DNA of 64,000 nt from Pseudomonas sp. LRP2-20 (GTDB lineage Bacteria; Pseudomonadota; Gammaproteobacteria; Pseudomonadales; Pseudomonadaceae): positions 4,098,001 to 4,162,000 of the forward strand of contig NZ_AP025944.1 of NCBI RefSeq assembly GCF_024349685.1. The letters are read 5' to 3'. How positions within the stretch are numbered: the first letter of the stretch is position 1; every line of letters begins with the position of its first letter. The notes beneath the pieces are model-generated. The model was not told the DNA's origin and ran no database searches. It saw nothing but the letters and a program-made list of their open reading frames with translations. Both the position numbers and the translations under genes were made by a program. Shown here piece after piece: positions 38,673 to 48,190 of this stretch.

Positions 38673-39803
38673 AGCACTGCCAGCGGCACTGAGCAACTGG
38701 CGCTTGAGGCCGGCGACCAGGTCGGTCTGGGTGACCACACCCACCAGCTGGTCACCGTCGAGTACCGGCAGGCAGTGCAAGCCCTGCTCGCACAGCAGCG
38801 GCAACAGGCGCTCCAGTGGATGCTGGCTGCTGACACTGACCACTCGCCGGTTCATGACCTGCTCCATGCGCACCACCTTGCGGCCGAACAGGCCACGCCA
38901 GCTGAACTGGCCGCGCTGCATGGCCGGGCCGACCAGGTCGCTGAGGCTGACGATACCCACCAGCTTGCCCTGCTGCAGCACCGGCAAGGTTTTCAGGTGG
39001 TGGCTGGCGAGCATTTTCCAGGCCTGTTCCAGGGTGGTCTGCGGCGAGGCGAACTGCACGTCACGGGACATCACCGCCCCGGCAGTGATGCCGCCGAGGC
39101 TGCGTTGCAAGGCGTGCTGCTCGGTGGCGAGGATGATGCGTTCCAGCTCGTCGCGGGTGACGTCGACAAATTCACCCAGCTCTTCCAGCGCCTGGTCCAG
39201 GTCGGTGCCGCTGATGCCGACGCGCTCGCTGGGCAGCGGGTCGTGGGTGTGGTGCAGGTCCTTGCGCGGCGCCGCGCCCTTGGGGTAGCGCACACCGGTC
39301 AGGCGGTTGTAGATCACCGCCACGCCTACCAGGATCAGCGCATTGAGCAATACCGGCTCCAGCAGGTGGTCGCCCATGGCCGTCAGCCCTGGGTCGGCCA
39401 GCACCGCGCTCACCGCCACGCCGCCACCCGGCGGGTGCAGGCAGCGCAGCAGGCACATGACCAGGATCGAGATGCCCAAGGCCGCAGCGGCCACCCATAA
39501 TTCAGCGCCCAAGCCCTGGCGCATGGCCAGGCCGACCGCACCGGCCAGCGCATAGCTGCCGAGCACTGGCCACGGCTGCGCCAACGGCCCGGAATGCACG
39601 GCAAACACCAGCACCGCCGAGGCGGCCAACGGGCCAAGCAGGTGCAGGGCAATGCCCGGGCCATAGGCCAGGCTGGTCAGCCAACCCGCGAGCAGCAGGC
39701 CTAGCAACGCGCCGACACCGGCACGCAACCATTCTTTGGGGGGGATATTCAGGGGCGCTGGCAACAACCGCTGCAAACGACGCTCGGAACGCATGGCAGA
39801 CAT
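38646..39803 (-). CDS. HPP-family membrane protein with CBS domain pair
   Basis: This 385-residue protein has four to five transmembrane helices in the first 175 residues, including LRCLHPPGGGVAVSAVL with the His-Pro-Pro motif, then a cytoplasmic CBS pair (about 235-375: AGAVMSRDVQFASPQTTLEQAW and MNRRVVSVSSQHPLERLLPLL). HPP proteins of cyanobacteria and chloroplasts transport nitrite; the bacterial CBS-fused type is uncharacterised and CBS domains usually sense adenine nucleotides. ATG at 39803 or 39794; neither has a clear ribosome site. An intrinsic terminator and folded leader lie immediately upstream, suggesting transcription attenuation. Confidence 0.88.
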   Translation of the reverse strand: MSAMRSERRLQRLLPAPLNIPPKEWLRAGVGALLGLLLAGWLTSLAYGPGIALHLLGPLAASAVLVFAVHSGPLAQPWPVLGSYALAGAVGLAMRQGLGAELWVAAAALGISILVMCLLRCLHPPGGGVAVSAVLADPGLTAMGDHLLEPVLLNALILVGVAVIYNRLTGVRYPKGAAPRKDLHHTHDPLPSERVGISGTDLDQALEELGEFVDVTRDELERIILATEQHALQRSLGGITAGAVMSRDVQFASPQTTLEQAWKMLASHHLKTLPVLQQGKLVGIVSLSDLVGPAMQRGQFSWRGLFGRKVVRMEQVMNRRVVSVSSQHPLERLLPLLCEQGLHCLPVLDGDQLVGVVTQTDLVAGLKRQLLSAAGSASDNRVPAL

Positions 39804-39835
39804 ACAAGTAATCAGGATCTGTAGTTTTTTTGATT

Positions 39836-39866
39836 AAAAAGAAAGCCCAGTCGAAGTGGCCTGGGC
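39836..39866 (-). terminator. Intrinsic terminator just upstream of the HPP gene
   Basis: On the minus strand GCCCAG/CTGGGC (39866-39861 with 39850-39845) is followed by TTTCTTTTT (39844-39836). It ends 33 bases before the HPP start codon, so it either ends the upstream two-component operon or acts as an attenuator. Confidence 0.75.
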
Positions 39867-39960
39867 CTCGTATTGCGGATGCAATATCACAAGGGGCTCC
39901 GTCCGTGGAGAGATGGAAACCGCAGGGTTTCGTGGGGGAATTGTGCCGGCCGGCGGAAGA
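39836..39960 (-). ncRNA. Candidate structured leader or small RNA
   Basis: On the minus strand, between a possible promoter (TTGCAG 39995-39990, 17 bases, GAATTA 39972-39967) and the terminator at 39866-39836, four helices can form: CACAA/TTGTG (39945-39941 with 39892-39888) enclosing AAACC/GGTTT (39930-39926 with 39921-39917) and CTCC/GGAG (39910-39907 with 39900-39897), then TATTGC/GCAATA (39886-39881 with 39876-39871). That is a three-way junction, a hairpin and a terminator, like a riboswitch for the HPP gene, or a separate sRNA of about 125 nt. I match it to no known class, and the helices are short, so it remains a candidate. Confidence 0.45.
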
Positions 39961-39988
39961 TTGGGCTAATTCAAAAAAATGCGGCTGT

Positions 39989-40007
39989 ACTGCAATTTTT
40001 TTGCAGT
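39989..40007. terminator. Hairpin ACTGCAA/TTGCAGT
   Basis: ACTGCAA-TTTTT-TTGCAGT is a perfect 7-base stem with a 5-base loop. It lies between the REPIN and the candidate leader and overlaps the proposed -35 of that leader, so it may be an operator instead. Confidence 0.4.
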
Positions 40008-40020
40008 GCCGAGAGGGTCG

Positions 40021-40141
40021 GGGGCGCTTTGCGCCCCATTCGCGGGGCAAGCCCGCTCCCACAGGATGATCACCAGCCTCCAAGTGTGCGCTGCACTTGT
40101 GGGGGCGGGCTTGCCCCGCGAATGGGCCGCGAAGCGGCCCC
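40021..40141. repeat. REPIN of the GGGGCAAGCCCG class
   Basis: The arm GGGGCGCTTTGCGCCCCATT at 40021-40040 (to 40063) is inverted at 40098-40141 with changes in the outer hairpin (GGCCGCGAAGCGGCC). Both arms hold two nested hairpins. It lies directly after the sensor kinase stop. Confidence 0.88.
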
Positions 40142-40145
40142 GGCA

Positions 40146-41465
40146 TTACCGAGCCTTGCGCGGTAACTCGATGCTTACCCGCAATCCGCCCAAGGCACTT
40201 TCCAACAACGCCAGGCGCCCGCCCCAAGCCTCGACGATATCGCGCACGATCCCCAGCCCCAGCCCATGTCCATCAACCTGTTCATCCAGCCGCGAGCCGC
40301 GCTCCAGCACCTGCAGCCGCTGGCTTTCAGGAATCCCAGGACCATCGTCATCGACCCACAACCGATAGCCCTCGGTGGTCGGCGCAATCCCCAGCCGCAC
40401 TTCGCTGTCGGCCCACTTGCAGGCGTTGTCCAACAGGTTGCCGAGCAGCTCCAGCACATCTTCACGGTCCCACGGCAACAGCAGCCCCGGCGGCACATCG
40501 CGCTCGAGCAGCAGGCCTTCGCCATGGATCATGCCCAAGGTCGCGAGCAAGCCCGGCAGCTCGGCATCGCAATCGAACTGCGCCCCAGGCAAGGCATCGC
40601 CTGCCAGGCGCGCTCGGTTCAGCTCACGGGCCAGGCGCTGCTGGATCTGCTCCAGCTGTTCACGCAACTGCGCCTGCACCTCTGGGAGGGCCTTCAAGCG
40701 CTCGCTGGACGCCAGGCTGAGCAACACCGCAAGCGGTGTCTTAAGCGCATGGCCGAGGTTGCCCAGGGCATTGCGCGAGCGGCGCAGGCTGTCTTCGGTG
40801 TGGCTGAGCAAGTGGTTGATCTGGCCCACCAGGGGCGCCAGCTCGCTGGGCACCTGGGCATCGAGCTGCGAGCGCTGGCCCTGCTGCAGCTGGGCGATCT
40901 GCTGGCGCGCGCGTTCCAGCGGGCGCAGCGAGCGGGTGACGGTGATGCGCTGCAGCACCAGCACGATCAGCAACGCCACCAGGCCCATGCCCAGGCCGAC
41001 CTGCTGCAGCCGACGAAAGCCCTCGCGCACGGGCGAGTAGTCTTGCGCCACGCTGATCGAGATGTTCTGCCCCAGGCGCCGGTAATCGGCGCGCAAGGCC
41101 AGCAGTTGCTGCCCCTCCGGGCCCAGCTCGTGGCTATCGGACAACCCCGGCGCGGCCGGTTTGGGCATGTCCAGGTCCCACAGCGAACGCGAGCGCCAGG
41201 TGCCCTGGTCGAAATCGATACGGAAGTAGTAACCCGAAAAAGGCCGCTGGTAGGCGGCGGAAATGCGCCGTTCATCCAGCTGCAGGCCATTCGGCCCGCG
41301 CACCAATGCCACCAGCAGGTTCTCGCTTTCCTTGCGCAGGCCGTTTTCCAGGTAACGCTGCAAGCCCGCTTCGAACAGCCACAGCGTGAGCTGTGCGAGC
41401 ACCACTCCCACGACCACCAGCACGGCGACCAGGCCCAGGCTCAGGCGCGCCTGGATCGACTTCAT
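40146..41465 (-). CDS. Membrane sensor histidine kinase (PhoQ/QseC-like)
   Basis: A 439-residue kinase: TM1 (about 9-30), a periplasmic sensor of about 130 residues, TM2 (about 168-186), HAMP, HisKA with [18 protein letters not shown] (phospho-His), and HATPase with [20 protein letters not shown] and [24 protein letters not shown] resembles PhoQ. The start at 41465 overlaps the regulator stop by four bases (ATGA), which rules out the longer frame. With two PepSY genes upstream it forms pepSY-pepSY-RR-HK; that layout suggests sensing of a cation, antimicrobial peptide or envelope state, but the signal is unknown. Confidence 0.93.
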   Translation of the reverse strand: MKSIQARLSLGLVAVLVVVGVVLAQLTLWLFEAGLQRYLENGLRKESENLLVALVRGPNGLQLDERRISAAYQRPFSGYYFRIDFDQGTWRSRSLWDLDMPKPAAPGLSDSHELGPEGQQLLALRADYRRLGQNISISVAQDYSPVREGFRRLQQVGLGMGLVALLIVLVLQRITVTRSLRPLERARQQIAQLQQGQRSQLDAQVPSELAPLVGQINHLLSHTEDSLRRSRNALGNLGHALKTPLAVLLSLASSERLKALPEVQAQLREQLEQIQQRLARELNRARLAGDALPGAQFDCDAELPGLLATLGMIHGEGLLLERDVPPGLLLPWDREDVLELLGNLLDNACKWADSEVRLGIAPTTEGYRLWVDDDGPGIPESQRLQVLERGSRLDEQVDGHGLGLGIVRDIVEAWGGRLALLESALGGLRVSIELPRKAR

Positions 41466-42130
41466 CCGCCGCTCCCGGCGTAGATGTAGCCTTGCCCGCG
41501 GCGTGTCTCGATGACGCTGCGGCCCAGCTTGCGCCGCAGGTGGTTGACGTGCACCTCCAGCACGTTGGAATCGCGCTCGGTCTCGCCGTCGTACAGGTGC
41601 TCGGCCAGGTGGCTCTTGGACAGGATCTGCTGCGGGTGCAGCATGAAGTAGCGCAACAGGCGAAACTCCGCAGCCGTAAGCTGGACATCGACGCCGTCGC
41701 GGCTCACGCACTGGCGGCTTTCATCCAGGTGCAGGCCTGCCGCTTCCAGGGTTGGCTGGTTGGCCAGGCCCCGGGCGCGACGTAGCAACGCCTGAATGCG
41801 CAGCTGCAGTTCCTCGGGGTGGAATGGCTTGCTCAGGTAATCGTCGGCACCGGCTTTCAGGCCTTCGATGCGTTCGGCCCACGACCCCCGCGCCGTGAGG
41901 ATCAGCACCGGCGTGACCAGGCCGCCGGCACGCCACTGCGCCAGCACTTCCAGGCCCGGCAAGCCCGGCAGACCGAGGTCGAGAATGATCAGGTCATAAG
42001 GTTCGCTCTGGCCCTGGTACACCGCATCACGGCCATCGGCCAGCCAGTCCACGGCATAGCCCTGGCGCTGCAGGCTGGTGGTCAGTTCGTCGGCCAGGGG
42101 CACGTTGTCTTCGACAAGCAGCAGGCGCAT
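41462..42130 (-). CDS. OmpR/PhoB-type response regulator
   Basis: A 222-residue regulator with receiver domain (Asp in [13 protein letters not shown], Thr in LILTARG, Lys in [11 protein letters not shown]) and a winged-helix DNA-binding domain (about 130-220: [30 protein letters not shown], ending [12 protein letters not shown]). It probably activates its own operon including the PepSY genes. It is preceded by a PepSY gene stop one base away and overlaps the kinase gene by four bases. Confidence 0.95.
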   Translation of the reverse strand: MRLLLVEDNVPLADELTTSLQRQGYAVDWLADGRDAVYQGQSEPYDLIILDLGLPGLPGLEVLAQWRAGGLVTPVLILTARGSWAERIEGLKAGADDYLSKPFHPEELQLRIQALLRRARGLANQPTLEAAGLHLDESRQCVSRDGVDVQLTAAEFRLLRYFMLHPQQILSKSHLAEHLYDGETERDSNVLEVHVNHLRRKLGRSVIETRRGQGYIYAGSGG

Positions 42131-42131
42131 G

Positions 42132-42446
42132 TCAGTCGTCTTCCTCGTCTTTTAGCAGGGCGCCGCTGCTGGCATCCAGCTTGATCTCGCGCACCACGCC
42201 TTCCTTGGTCAGCAGTTCGACTTCATATTCGTAACGGCCGTCGTCTTCTTCCAGCTCGGCCTCCAGCAGGCGCGCCCCGGGGTAACGCCCCAGGGCGGCT
42301 TCCAGCAGTTGCTCAAGCGGCAGGATGACGCCCTTCTGGCGCAGCTTCAGGGCTTCGTCCTGGTCCAGGTCGCGGGCAACGGCCAGGGAGCACACGGCCA
42401 GCAACGACAGCGCCAGGTATCGCGCCGACCGGGGTAACTGGATCAT
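42132..42446 (-). CDS. PepSY domain protein, second copy
   Basis: A 104-residue exported protein: hydrophobic start (about 11-25, ending AVARD) then a PepSY domain with [43 protein letters not shown] pattern, the [10 protein letters not shown] core being diagnostic. PepSY domains are found in peptidase inhibitors and iron-reductase-like membrane proteins. Its start codon overlaps the previous stop by one base (TGATG), so the two PepSY genes are coupled. The role as a signal or buffer for the kinase is inferred. Confidence 0.9.
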   Translation of the reverse strand: MIQLPRSARYLALSLLAVCSLAVARDLDQDEALKLRQKGVILPLEQLLEAALGRYPGARLLEAELEEDDGRYEYEVELLTKEGVVREIKLDASSGALLKDEEDD

Positions 42447-42754
42447 CAGCTGTCCCGCGCGTCCTTGAGCACTTCACCGGTCTTGGCATCCAGGTCGACA
42501 TCCCACTCGACGTTCTGCGTGTCGCGCAGTTCGACCTTGTAGATGTAGCGGCCGTATTCGTCTTCAAGTTCCGAATCGGTGACGGTGGCACCGGGGTGCT
42601 TGGCCACGGCGGTGGCCTTGAGTTCGTCCAGCGACTTGATGGTCTTGGCATTGACCAGTTTGACCACTTCGTCAGGCTGGACGTCCTTGGCGAAGGCAGC
42701 ATTGGCGCCCAGGGCAAGGGCGGCGGCGGTGAACAGGGCAGTCAAGGTTTTCAT
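42446..42754 (-). CDS. PepSY domain protein, first copy
   Basis: A 102-residue periplasmic protein with clear signal peptide MKTLTALFTAAALALGANAAFA and a PepSY domain with EDEYGRYIYKVELRDTQNVEWDVDLDAKTG. ATG at 42754 follows CAGGAGAGCCACC. It opens the operon with the second PepSY, the response regulator and the kinase. A pair of PepSY proteins next to an OmpR-type system is a recurring theme in pseudomonads, as I recall. It lies 152 bases from the divergent patatin gene. Confidence 0.92.
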   Translation of the reverse strand: MKTLTALFTAAALALGANAAFAKDVQPDEVVKLVNAKTIKSLDELKATAVAKHPGATVTDSELEDEYGRYIYKVELRDTQNVEWDVDLDAKTGEVLKDARDS

Positions 42755-42906
42755 GGTGGCTCTCCTGAGCGACGTTCAAGTTGTCTACAGGGTTAAGACT
42801 AACCAGCGGTCCTTAATTCAACCTGAAAACAGCTGGCGCCATGATAGCGCAGCTGTAACGGGATCAAGCCCCTATAATGACCGGCTTGTTACCTGCGAGA
42901 TCCGTC

Positions 42907-43986
42907 ATGAGCGCCATTCACATCAAAAACCCTGCACTCACCTTCAAGGCTGGCCAGCGCGCGCTGCAGCACATTCGTGAACGTGGCCTGCAGGCGGCCG
43001 ATGTGGGCGTGCTGCCAGGGGCGGCAGGCGGGCCCAAGCCGCTGGGCATCCAGGGCCTGGACCTGGCGCTGTTCGGTGAATGGCTGCCATCGGCACCGCG
43101 GCAACGCGCTCTGATCGGCGCCTCGATCGGCTCCTGGCGCTTCGCCAGCGCCTGCCTCGACGACCCGGTTGCCGGCATCCGCCGCCTGGGCGAGCTTTAC
43201 ACCGAGCAGGATTTTGCCAAAGGCGTTACCCCGGCCCAGATCAGCCACAGCTGCCAGCGCATGCTCGACGACCTGCTGCAGGGCCGCGACGGGCAGATCC
43301 TCGCCAACCCGCACTACCGCTTGAACATTCTGGTGGTGAAGAGCCACGGCCAGCTCGCCCACGACCACCGGGGCCGCCTGGGCATGGGCCTGGGCTCGGT
43401 GATCGCCAGCAACCTGCTGGGGCGCTCGCGCCTGGCCCGGCACTTTGAACGGATCATCCTGCATGATGCGCGCAGCGTGCCGCCGCTTGATGCGCTGACC
43501 GACTTCCCCTCGCGCTGCCTGCCGCTGGACCTGGCCAACCTGCGCCAGGCCCTGCTTGCCTCGGGTTCGATCCCGATGGTGATGCAAGGTGTGCGTGACA
43601 TTCCCGGCGCCGGCACCGGCACCTACCGCGACGGCGGCCTGCTCGACTACCACCTCGACCTGCCCTACCGCGGTGACGACCTGGTGCTGTACCCGCACTT
43701 CACCGACAAGGTGGTGCCCGGCTGGTTCGACAAGGCCCTGCCCTGGCGCAAGGGCGACGCCACGCGCCTGCAGAATGTGCTGCTGATGACGCCCTCGCCG
43801 CAGTACCTGGCCGCCCTGCCCTACGGCAAACTGCCCGACCGCAACGACTTCAAGCGCTTCATGGGCGATGCGCCAAGCCGCAAACGCTACTGGTACAAGG
43901 CAATAGCCGAAAGCCAGCGCCTGGGCGACGAGCTGCTCGAACTGATCGCCACCGGGCGGTTGCACGAACGCCTGCAAGCCTTGTAG
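42907..43986 (+). CDS. Patatin-like phospholipase
   Basis: A 359-residue alpha/beta hydrolase-like enzyme. The Gly-rich oxyanion hole is GVLPGAAGGPKPLG, the nucleophile Ser sits in IGASIGSWRFA (GxSxG) and the catalytic Asp in TYRDGGLLDYH (DGG). Patatins deacylate phospholipids with a Ser-Asp dyad; there is no signal peptide or secretion barrel, so it is cytoplasmic or inner-face. ATG at 42907 is preceded by GCGAGATCCGTC; the longer frame from 42877 is rejected. It is divergent from the PepSY operon and ends 53 bases before queD. Confidence 0.88.
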   Translation: MSAIHIKNPALTFKAGQRALQHIRERGLQAADVGVLPGAAGGPKPLGIQGLDLALFGEWLPSAPRQRALIGASIGSWRFASACLDDPVAGIRRLGELYTEQDFAKGVTPAQISHSCQRMLDDLLQGRDGQILANPHYRLNILVVKSHGQLAHDHRGRLGMGLGSVIASNLLGRSRLARHFERIILHDARSVPPLDALTDFPSRCLPLDLANLRQALLASGSIPMVMQGVRDIPGAGTGTYRDGGLLDYHLDLPYRGDDLVLYPHFTDKVVPGWFDKALPWRKGDATRLQNVLLMTPSPQYLAALPYGKLPDRNDFKRFMGDAPSRKRYWYKAIAESQRLGDELLELIATGRLHERLQAL

Positions 43987-44039
43987 CGGCCATGCTGGTA
44001 GACTGCGCGCATTATTGATTCACACAGAGTTATGACAGC

Positions 44040-44396
44040 GTGGAAATTTTCAAAGAGTTCACCTTCGAGTCTGCCCACCGCCTGCCCCACGTCCCGGAAG
44101 GGCACAAATGCGGCCGCCTGCATGGCCACTCGTTCAAGGTCGGCCTGCACCTGACCGGCCCGCTCGACCCGCACACCGGCTGGATCCGCGACTTTGCCGA
44201 GGTCAAGGCGATCTTCAAGCCGATCTACGAGCAGTTGGACCACAACTACCTGAACGACATTCCGGGCCTGGAAAACCCTACCAGCGAAGTGATCGCCAAG
44301 TGGATCTGGGATCAGGTCAAGCCGTTGATGCCGGAGCTGTCGAAAGTGCGCATCCACGAAACCTGCACCAGCGGTTGCGAATACACCGGCGACTGA
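44040..44396 (+). CDS. queD: 6-carboxytetrahydropterin synthase QueD
   Basis: A 118-residue enzyme of queuosine and related deazapurine synthesis, converting dihydroneopterin triphosphate to 6-carboxytetrahydropterin. Zinc ligands are His13 (ESAHRL), His28 and His30 of CGRLHGHSF; Cys24 is the catalytic Cys, and the C-terminal [11 protein letters not shown] matches the family. The start is GTG at 44040 (VEIFKEF); the nearby ATG at 44033 is out of frame. A REPIN follows. Confidence 0.93.
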   Translation: MEIFKEFTFESAHRLPHVPEGHKCGRLHGHSFKVGLHLTGPLDPHTGWIRDFAEVKAIFKPIYEQLDHNYLNDIPGLENPTSEVIAKWIWDQVKPLMPELSKVRIHETCTSGCEYTGD

Positions 44397-44410
44397 TTCA
44401 GGTTTTCGCT

Positions 44411-44500
44411 GGCCTCTTCGCGGGTAAACCCGCTCCCACAGGGATTGCGCATGCCTTGAGGTAAGCACTTAACCTGTGTGGGTTCACCCGCGAAGAGGCC
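44411..44500. repeat. Degenerate REPIN after queD
   Basis: GGCCTCTTCGCGGGTAAACC CGCTCCCACA at 44411-44440 faces a shortened arm TGTGTGGGTTCACCCGCGAA GAGGCC (44475-44500) that has lost a few central bases. It lies between queD and the convergent DUF1289 gene and appears to be decaying. Confidence 0.85.
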
Positions 44501-44520
44501 GGCACAAGCAGCACAAGGTT

Positions 44521-45003
44521 TCAGCCTTGCTGCGCACTGCCCATGGCATCGCGCAGGAAGCTGGGGGCGATGTAGCGCTGGTAATGCGCCTCCGAGAGCA
44601 GGAAGAACTCGCGGTCGATGGCATCGCGCAGTTGCGGCAGTTCCCAGTCGCGAAACTCCGGCAGCAGGACCATGCCGTAAGCCTCCAGATCGCGGATCAT
44701 CCGCGCCCCGCGAGCGATCAGCTGATACGCCCAGCAATATTCCGACTGCTGCTCGACGAAGCGGATCGAGCGCTGCTGCAGTTGCTGGCGCAGCAGGCCT
44801 TTGTCGAACACTTCCAGCTTGGCCATCATCACCTGTACCAGCAGTTGCTCCAGGCGCAGCCAGACGGCGCGCTTCTGCTCGTCGTCGTACCCGTTCCAGT
44901 TGATCACTTCGTGGTGGAAACGCTTGCAGCCACGGCACACCGTGTCTCCGTAAACCGTGGAGCAGAGGCCGACGCAAGGGGTCTTGATGGACTGGTTGGA
45001 CAT
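44521..45003 (-). CDS. DUF1289 domain protein
   Basis: A 160-residue protein with an N-terminal DUF1289 motif, SIKTPCVGLCSTVYGDTVCRGCKRFHHEVINWNGY, where four Cys (CxxxC...CxxC) suggest a metal site, followed by a helical region WLRLEQLLVQVMMAKLEVFD. The function of the family is unknown; it may bind zinc or an Fe-S cluster. ATG at 45003 gives MSNQSIKTPC; a longer frame to 45066 is possible but the Cys motif usually starts within ten residues. It is divergent from acnB. Confidence 0.85.
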   Translation of the reverse strand: MSNQSIKTPCVGLCSTVYGDTVCRGCKRFHHEVINWNGYDDEQKRAVWLRLEQLLVQVMMAKLEVFDKGLLRQQLQQRSIRFVEQQSEYCWAYQLIARGARMIRDLEAYGMVLLPEFRDWELPQLRDAIDREFFLLSEAHYQRYIAPSFLRDAMGSAQQG

Positions 45004-45089
45004 TGAAAACAACGGCTTGGCGGTGGAACACCGGGTCATGTTAGCCCTTTGTCTAACCAGGGTCACCCGTTAAAGTCATGATCGCTGCC

Positions 45090-45118
45090 TTACCTTCAGG
45101 CTTTTTTTACCGTAGAAT
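45090..45118 (+). promoter_or_regulatory. acnB: Candidate acnB promoter
   Basis: TTACCT (45090-45095), 17 bases, TAGAAT (45113-45118) form a fair sigma-70 promoter. It would give a leader of about 280 bases before the GTG start at 45407, which explains the 403-base gap after the DUF1289 start. No other gene is seen in this leader. Confidence 0.45.
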
Positions 45119-45388
45119 CATCCCGCCTTTTCAAGGCAACAATGTCCGTTGGAAGCTGTTTTCAAAGCGTCACGAGCACAGTTCATCCGGTAGAACGGCG
45201 TTGGCCCGGGCCATGCACCCCTGCATGCCCGCGCCAGCCCTCATCAGCTCCCGTTCTGCAGGCGTAAAACTTTGAAAGCAGCTTCTGTAAGGATTCTTTG
45301 CGACTCTGGCTGGGCGGCCCACAAAGCCGTGGCAGCGCATGGGTGCATCGAATGCTGGATGAGCGTCCCGGACTCCCTTTAGGGACCA

Positions 45389-45398
45389 CTGATGAGGG
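45389..45398 (+). promoter_or_regulatory. acnB: acnB ribosome site with PrrF complementarity
   Basis: GAGGG (45394-45398) lies eight bases before the GTG start and decides it. CTGATGAGG (45389-45397) is the exact reverse complement of CCTCATCAG in the PrrF core (19274-19282), and one more G-U pair extends it, so PrrF could mask the ribosome site. Confidence 0.65.
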
Positions 45399-45406
45399 TA
45401 ATAACT

Positions 45407-48016
45407 GTGCTTGAAGCCTACCGCAAACACATCGAAGAGCGTGCCGCCCTGGGTATCGTGCCCCAGCCGCTGAACGCCGAACAAACTGCAGGCCTGGTCG
45501 AGCTGCTGAAAAACCCGCCGGCCGGCGAAGAAGCCTTCCTCGTAGACCTGATCACCAACCGCGTTCCACCAGGGGTCGACGAAGCTGCCTACGTCAAGGC
45601 CGCTTTCCTCTCCGCCGTGGCCAAGGGCGAAGCCAAGTCGCCACTGATCGACCGCAAGCACGCTGCTGAACTGCTGGGCACCATGCAGGGCGGCTACAAC
45701 ATCGAAACGCTGGTCGCGCTGCTCGACGACGCCGAACTGGGCGCCGTCGCGGCCGAACAGCTCAAGCACACCCTGCTGATGTTCGATGCCTTCCACGACG
45801 TGGCCGAAAAGGCCAAGGCCGGCAATGTTCACGCCAAGGCCGTGCTGGAATCCTGGGCTGCCGGCGAGTGGTTCACCTCGCGTCCGGCCATCGCCGACAA
45901 GTACACCCTGACCGTGTTCAAGGTGCCTGGCGAAACCAACACCGACGACCTGTCCCCTGCTCCGGACGCCTGGTCGCGCCCTGACATCCCGCTGCACGCC
46001 CTGGCCATGCTGAAAATGGCCCGCGACGGCATCGAGCCGCAGCAGCCTGGTTCGGTCGGCCCGCTGGCGCAGATCGAAGCGGTCAAGGCCAAAGGCTTCC
46101 CGGTTGCCTACGTCGGTGACGTGGTCGGTACCGGTTCCTCGCGTAAATCCGCCACCAACTCGGTGCTGTGGTTCTTCGGCGACGATATCCCGTACGTGCC
46201 GAACAAGCGCGCCGGTGGCTTCTGCTTCGGCACCAAGATCGCCCCGATCTTCTACAACACCATGGAAGACGCCGGCGCCCTGCCGATCGAATTCGACTGC
46301 ACCAACCTGGCCATGGGCGACGTCATCGACGTTTACCCATTCAAAGGTGAAGTACGCCGTCACGGCAGCGACGAGCTGGTCACCACCTTCGCGCTGAAAA
46401 CCGAAGTCCTGCTGGACGAAGTCCGCGCTGGCGGCCGTATCCCGCTGATCGTCGGCCGTGGCCTGACCGAAAAAGCCCGCGCCGAGCTGGGCCTGGGTAG
46501 TTCCGACCTGTTCAAGAAGCCAGAGCAGCCTGCCGATTCCGGCAAGGGCTTCACCCTGGCTCAGAAAATGGTCGGCCGTGCCTGCGGCCTGCCAGAAGGC
46601 CAGGGCGTGCGCCCAGGTGCCTACTGCGAGCCGAAGATGACCACCGTCGGTTCCCAGGACACCACTGGCCCGATGACCCGCGACGAGCTGAAAGACCTGG
46701 CGTGCCTGGGCTTCTCCGCTGACCTGGTGATGCAGTCGTTCTGCCACACCGCGGCCTATCCAAAGCCGATCGACGTCACCACCCACCACACCCTGCCAGA
46801 CTTCATCCGCACCCGTGGCGGCGTGTCGCTGCGCCCAGGCGACGGCATCATCCACAGCTGGCTGAACCGCATGCTGATGCCTGACACCGTGGGTACCGGT
46901 GGCGACTCGCACACCCGCTTCCCGATCGGCATCTCGTTCCCGGCCGGTTCCGGCCTGGTGGCCTTCGCCGCCGCCACCGGCGTCATGCCGCTGGACATGC
47001 CAGAGTCGATCCTGGTGCGCTTCAAGGGCAAACTGCAACCTGGCATCACCCTGCGTGACCTGGTTCATGCCATCCCTTACTACGCCATCCAGAAGGGCCT
47101 GCTGACCGTCGAGAAGAAAGGCAAGAAGAACGCCTTCTCCGGCCGCATCCTGGAAATCGAAGGCCTGAACGACCTGACCGTCGAGCAGGCGTTCGAGCTG
47201 TCCGATGCCTCGGCCGAGCGTTCCGCTGCGGGCTGCACCATCAAGCTGCCGGAAAAGGCCATCGCCGAGTACCTGCAGTCCAACATCACCCTGCTGCGCT
47301 GGATGATCGGCGAAGGCTACGGCGATGCCCGCACCCTGGAGCGCCGCGCCCAGGCCATGGAAGCCTGGCTGGCCAAGCCTGAGCTGCTGTCGGCCGACGC
47401 CGATGCCGAATACGCCGAAATCATCGAAATCGACCTGGCCGACGTCAAGGAGCCTGTGCTCTGCGCGCCGAACGACCCGGACGATGCCCGCCTGCTGTCC
47501 TCGGTACAGGGCGAGAAGATCGATGAAGTGTTCATCGGTTCGTGCATGACCAACATCGGTCACTTCCGTGCGGCCGGCAAGCTGCTGGACAAGGTCAAGG
47601 GCGGTATCCCGACCCGTCTGTGGCTGGCCCCGCCAACCAAGATGGACGCCCACCAGCTGACCGAAGAAGGCTACTACGGCATCTACGGCAAGGCCGGCGC
47701 GCGCATGGAAATGCCAGGCTGCTCGCTGTGCATGGGTAACCAGGCACGTGTGCAGACCGGTTCGACCGTGGTCTCGACTTCGACCCGTAACTTCCCGAAC
47801 CGTCTGGGCGACGCCACCAACGTGTATCTGGCCTCGGCCGAGCTGGCTGCGGTCGCTTCGATCATCGGCAAGCTGCCGACCGTCGAAGAGTACATGCAGT
47901 ACGCCAAGGACATCGACAGCATGGCTGCCGACGTCTACCGCTACCTGAGCTTCGACCAGATCGCCGAGTTCCGTGAAGCGGCTGCCAACGCCAAGATCCC
48001 GGTGGTTCAGGCGTAA
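45407..48016 (+). CDS. acnB: Aconitate hydratase B
   Basis: This 869-residue [4Fe-4S] enzyme interconverts citrate and isocitrate in the TCA cycle and may also act on methylcitrate-pathway intermediates. The GTG start at 45407 gives [21 protein letters not shown], aligned with E. coli AcnB; an in-frame ATG at 45392 would only add five residues. The first part holds the AcnB-type HEAT-like domain; cluster Cys lie in [15 protein letters not shown] and [14 protein letters not shown] near the C-terminus. It is monocistronic with a terminator after it. It lies beside the methylcitrate operon but on the opposite strand. PrrF pairing at its ribosome site is predicted. Confidence 0.97.
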   Translation: MLEAYRKHIEERAALGIVPQPLNAEQTAGLVELLKNPPAGEEAFLVDLITNRVPPGVDEAAYVKAAFLSAVAKGEAKSPLIDRKHAAELLGTMQGGYNIETLVALLDDAELGAVAAEQLKHTLLMFDAFHDVAEKAKAGNVHAKAVLESWAAGEWFTSRPAIADKYTLTVFKVPGETNTDDLSPAPDAWSRPDIPLHALAMLKMARDGIEPQQPGSVGPLAQIEAVKAKGFPVAYVGDVVGTGSSRKSATNSVLWFFGDDIPYVPNKRAGGFCFGTKIAPIFYNTMEDAGALPIEFDCTNLAMGDVIDVYPFKGEVRRHGSDELVTTFALKTEVLLDEVRAGGRIPLIVGRGLTEKARAELGLGSSDLFKKPEQPADSGKGFTLAQKMVGRACGLPEGQGVRPGAYCEPKMTTVGSQDTTGPMTRDELKDLACLGFSADLVMQSFCHTAAYPKPIDVTTHHTLPDFIRTRGGVSLRPGDGIIHSWLNRMLMPDTVGTGGDSHTRFPIGISFPAGSGLVAFAAATGVMPLDMPESILVRFKGKLQPGITLRDLVHAIPYYAIQKGLLTVEKKGKKNAFSGRILEIEGLNDLTVEQAFELSDASAERSAAGCTIKLPEKAIAEYLQSNITLLRWMIGEGYGDARTLERRAQAMEAWLAKPELLSADADAEYAEIIEIDLADVKEPVLCAPNDPDDARLLSSVQGEKIDEVFIGSCMTNIGHFRAAGKLLDKVKGGIPTRLWLAPPTKMDAHQLTEEGYYGIYGKAGARMEMPGCSLCMGNQARVQTGSTVVSTSTRNFPNRLGDATNVYLASAELAAVASIIGKLPTVEEYMQYAKDIDSMAADVYRYLSFDQIAEFREAAANAKIPVVQA

Positions 48017-48039
48017 GCTGAGTTGTAAGGTGTAAAAGA

Positions 48040-48066
48040 AAGCCCCGGCAGAAATGCCGGGGCTTT
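48040..48066 (+). terminator. acnB: acnB terminator
   Basis: AAGCCCCGGCA-GAAA-TGCCGGGGCTT followed by TTT is a strong 11-base stem with a GAAA loop, 24 bases after the acnB stop. Confidence 0.92.
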
Positions 48067-48077
48067 TTGTTTCAACC

Positions 48078-48184
48078 TGTGCCGGCCTCTTCGCGGGTAA
48101 ACCCGCTCCCACAGGGACCTCACAGTTTTCAAGACTTGTGGAAGACCTGTGGGAGCGGGCTTGCCCGCGAAGAGGCCGGCACAG
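48078..48184. repeat. REPIN between acnB and prpD
   Basis: CTGTGCCGGCCTCTTCGCGG at 48078-48097 (arm to 48115) pairs with the inverted arm 48146-48184; the left core is GGGTAAACCC and the right GGGCTTGCCC, a common within-family variation. It sits between convergent genes. Confidence 0.9.
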
Positions 48185-48190
48185 GCAAGC

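Noticed and set aside
45078..45275. 65-codon reading frame in the acnB leader
   Set aside because: It has no Shine-Dalgarno, no recognisable protein character, and follows the proposed -10 in what is better explained as leader RNA.
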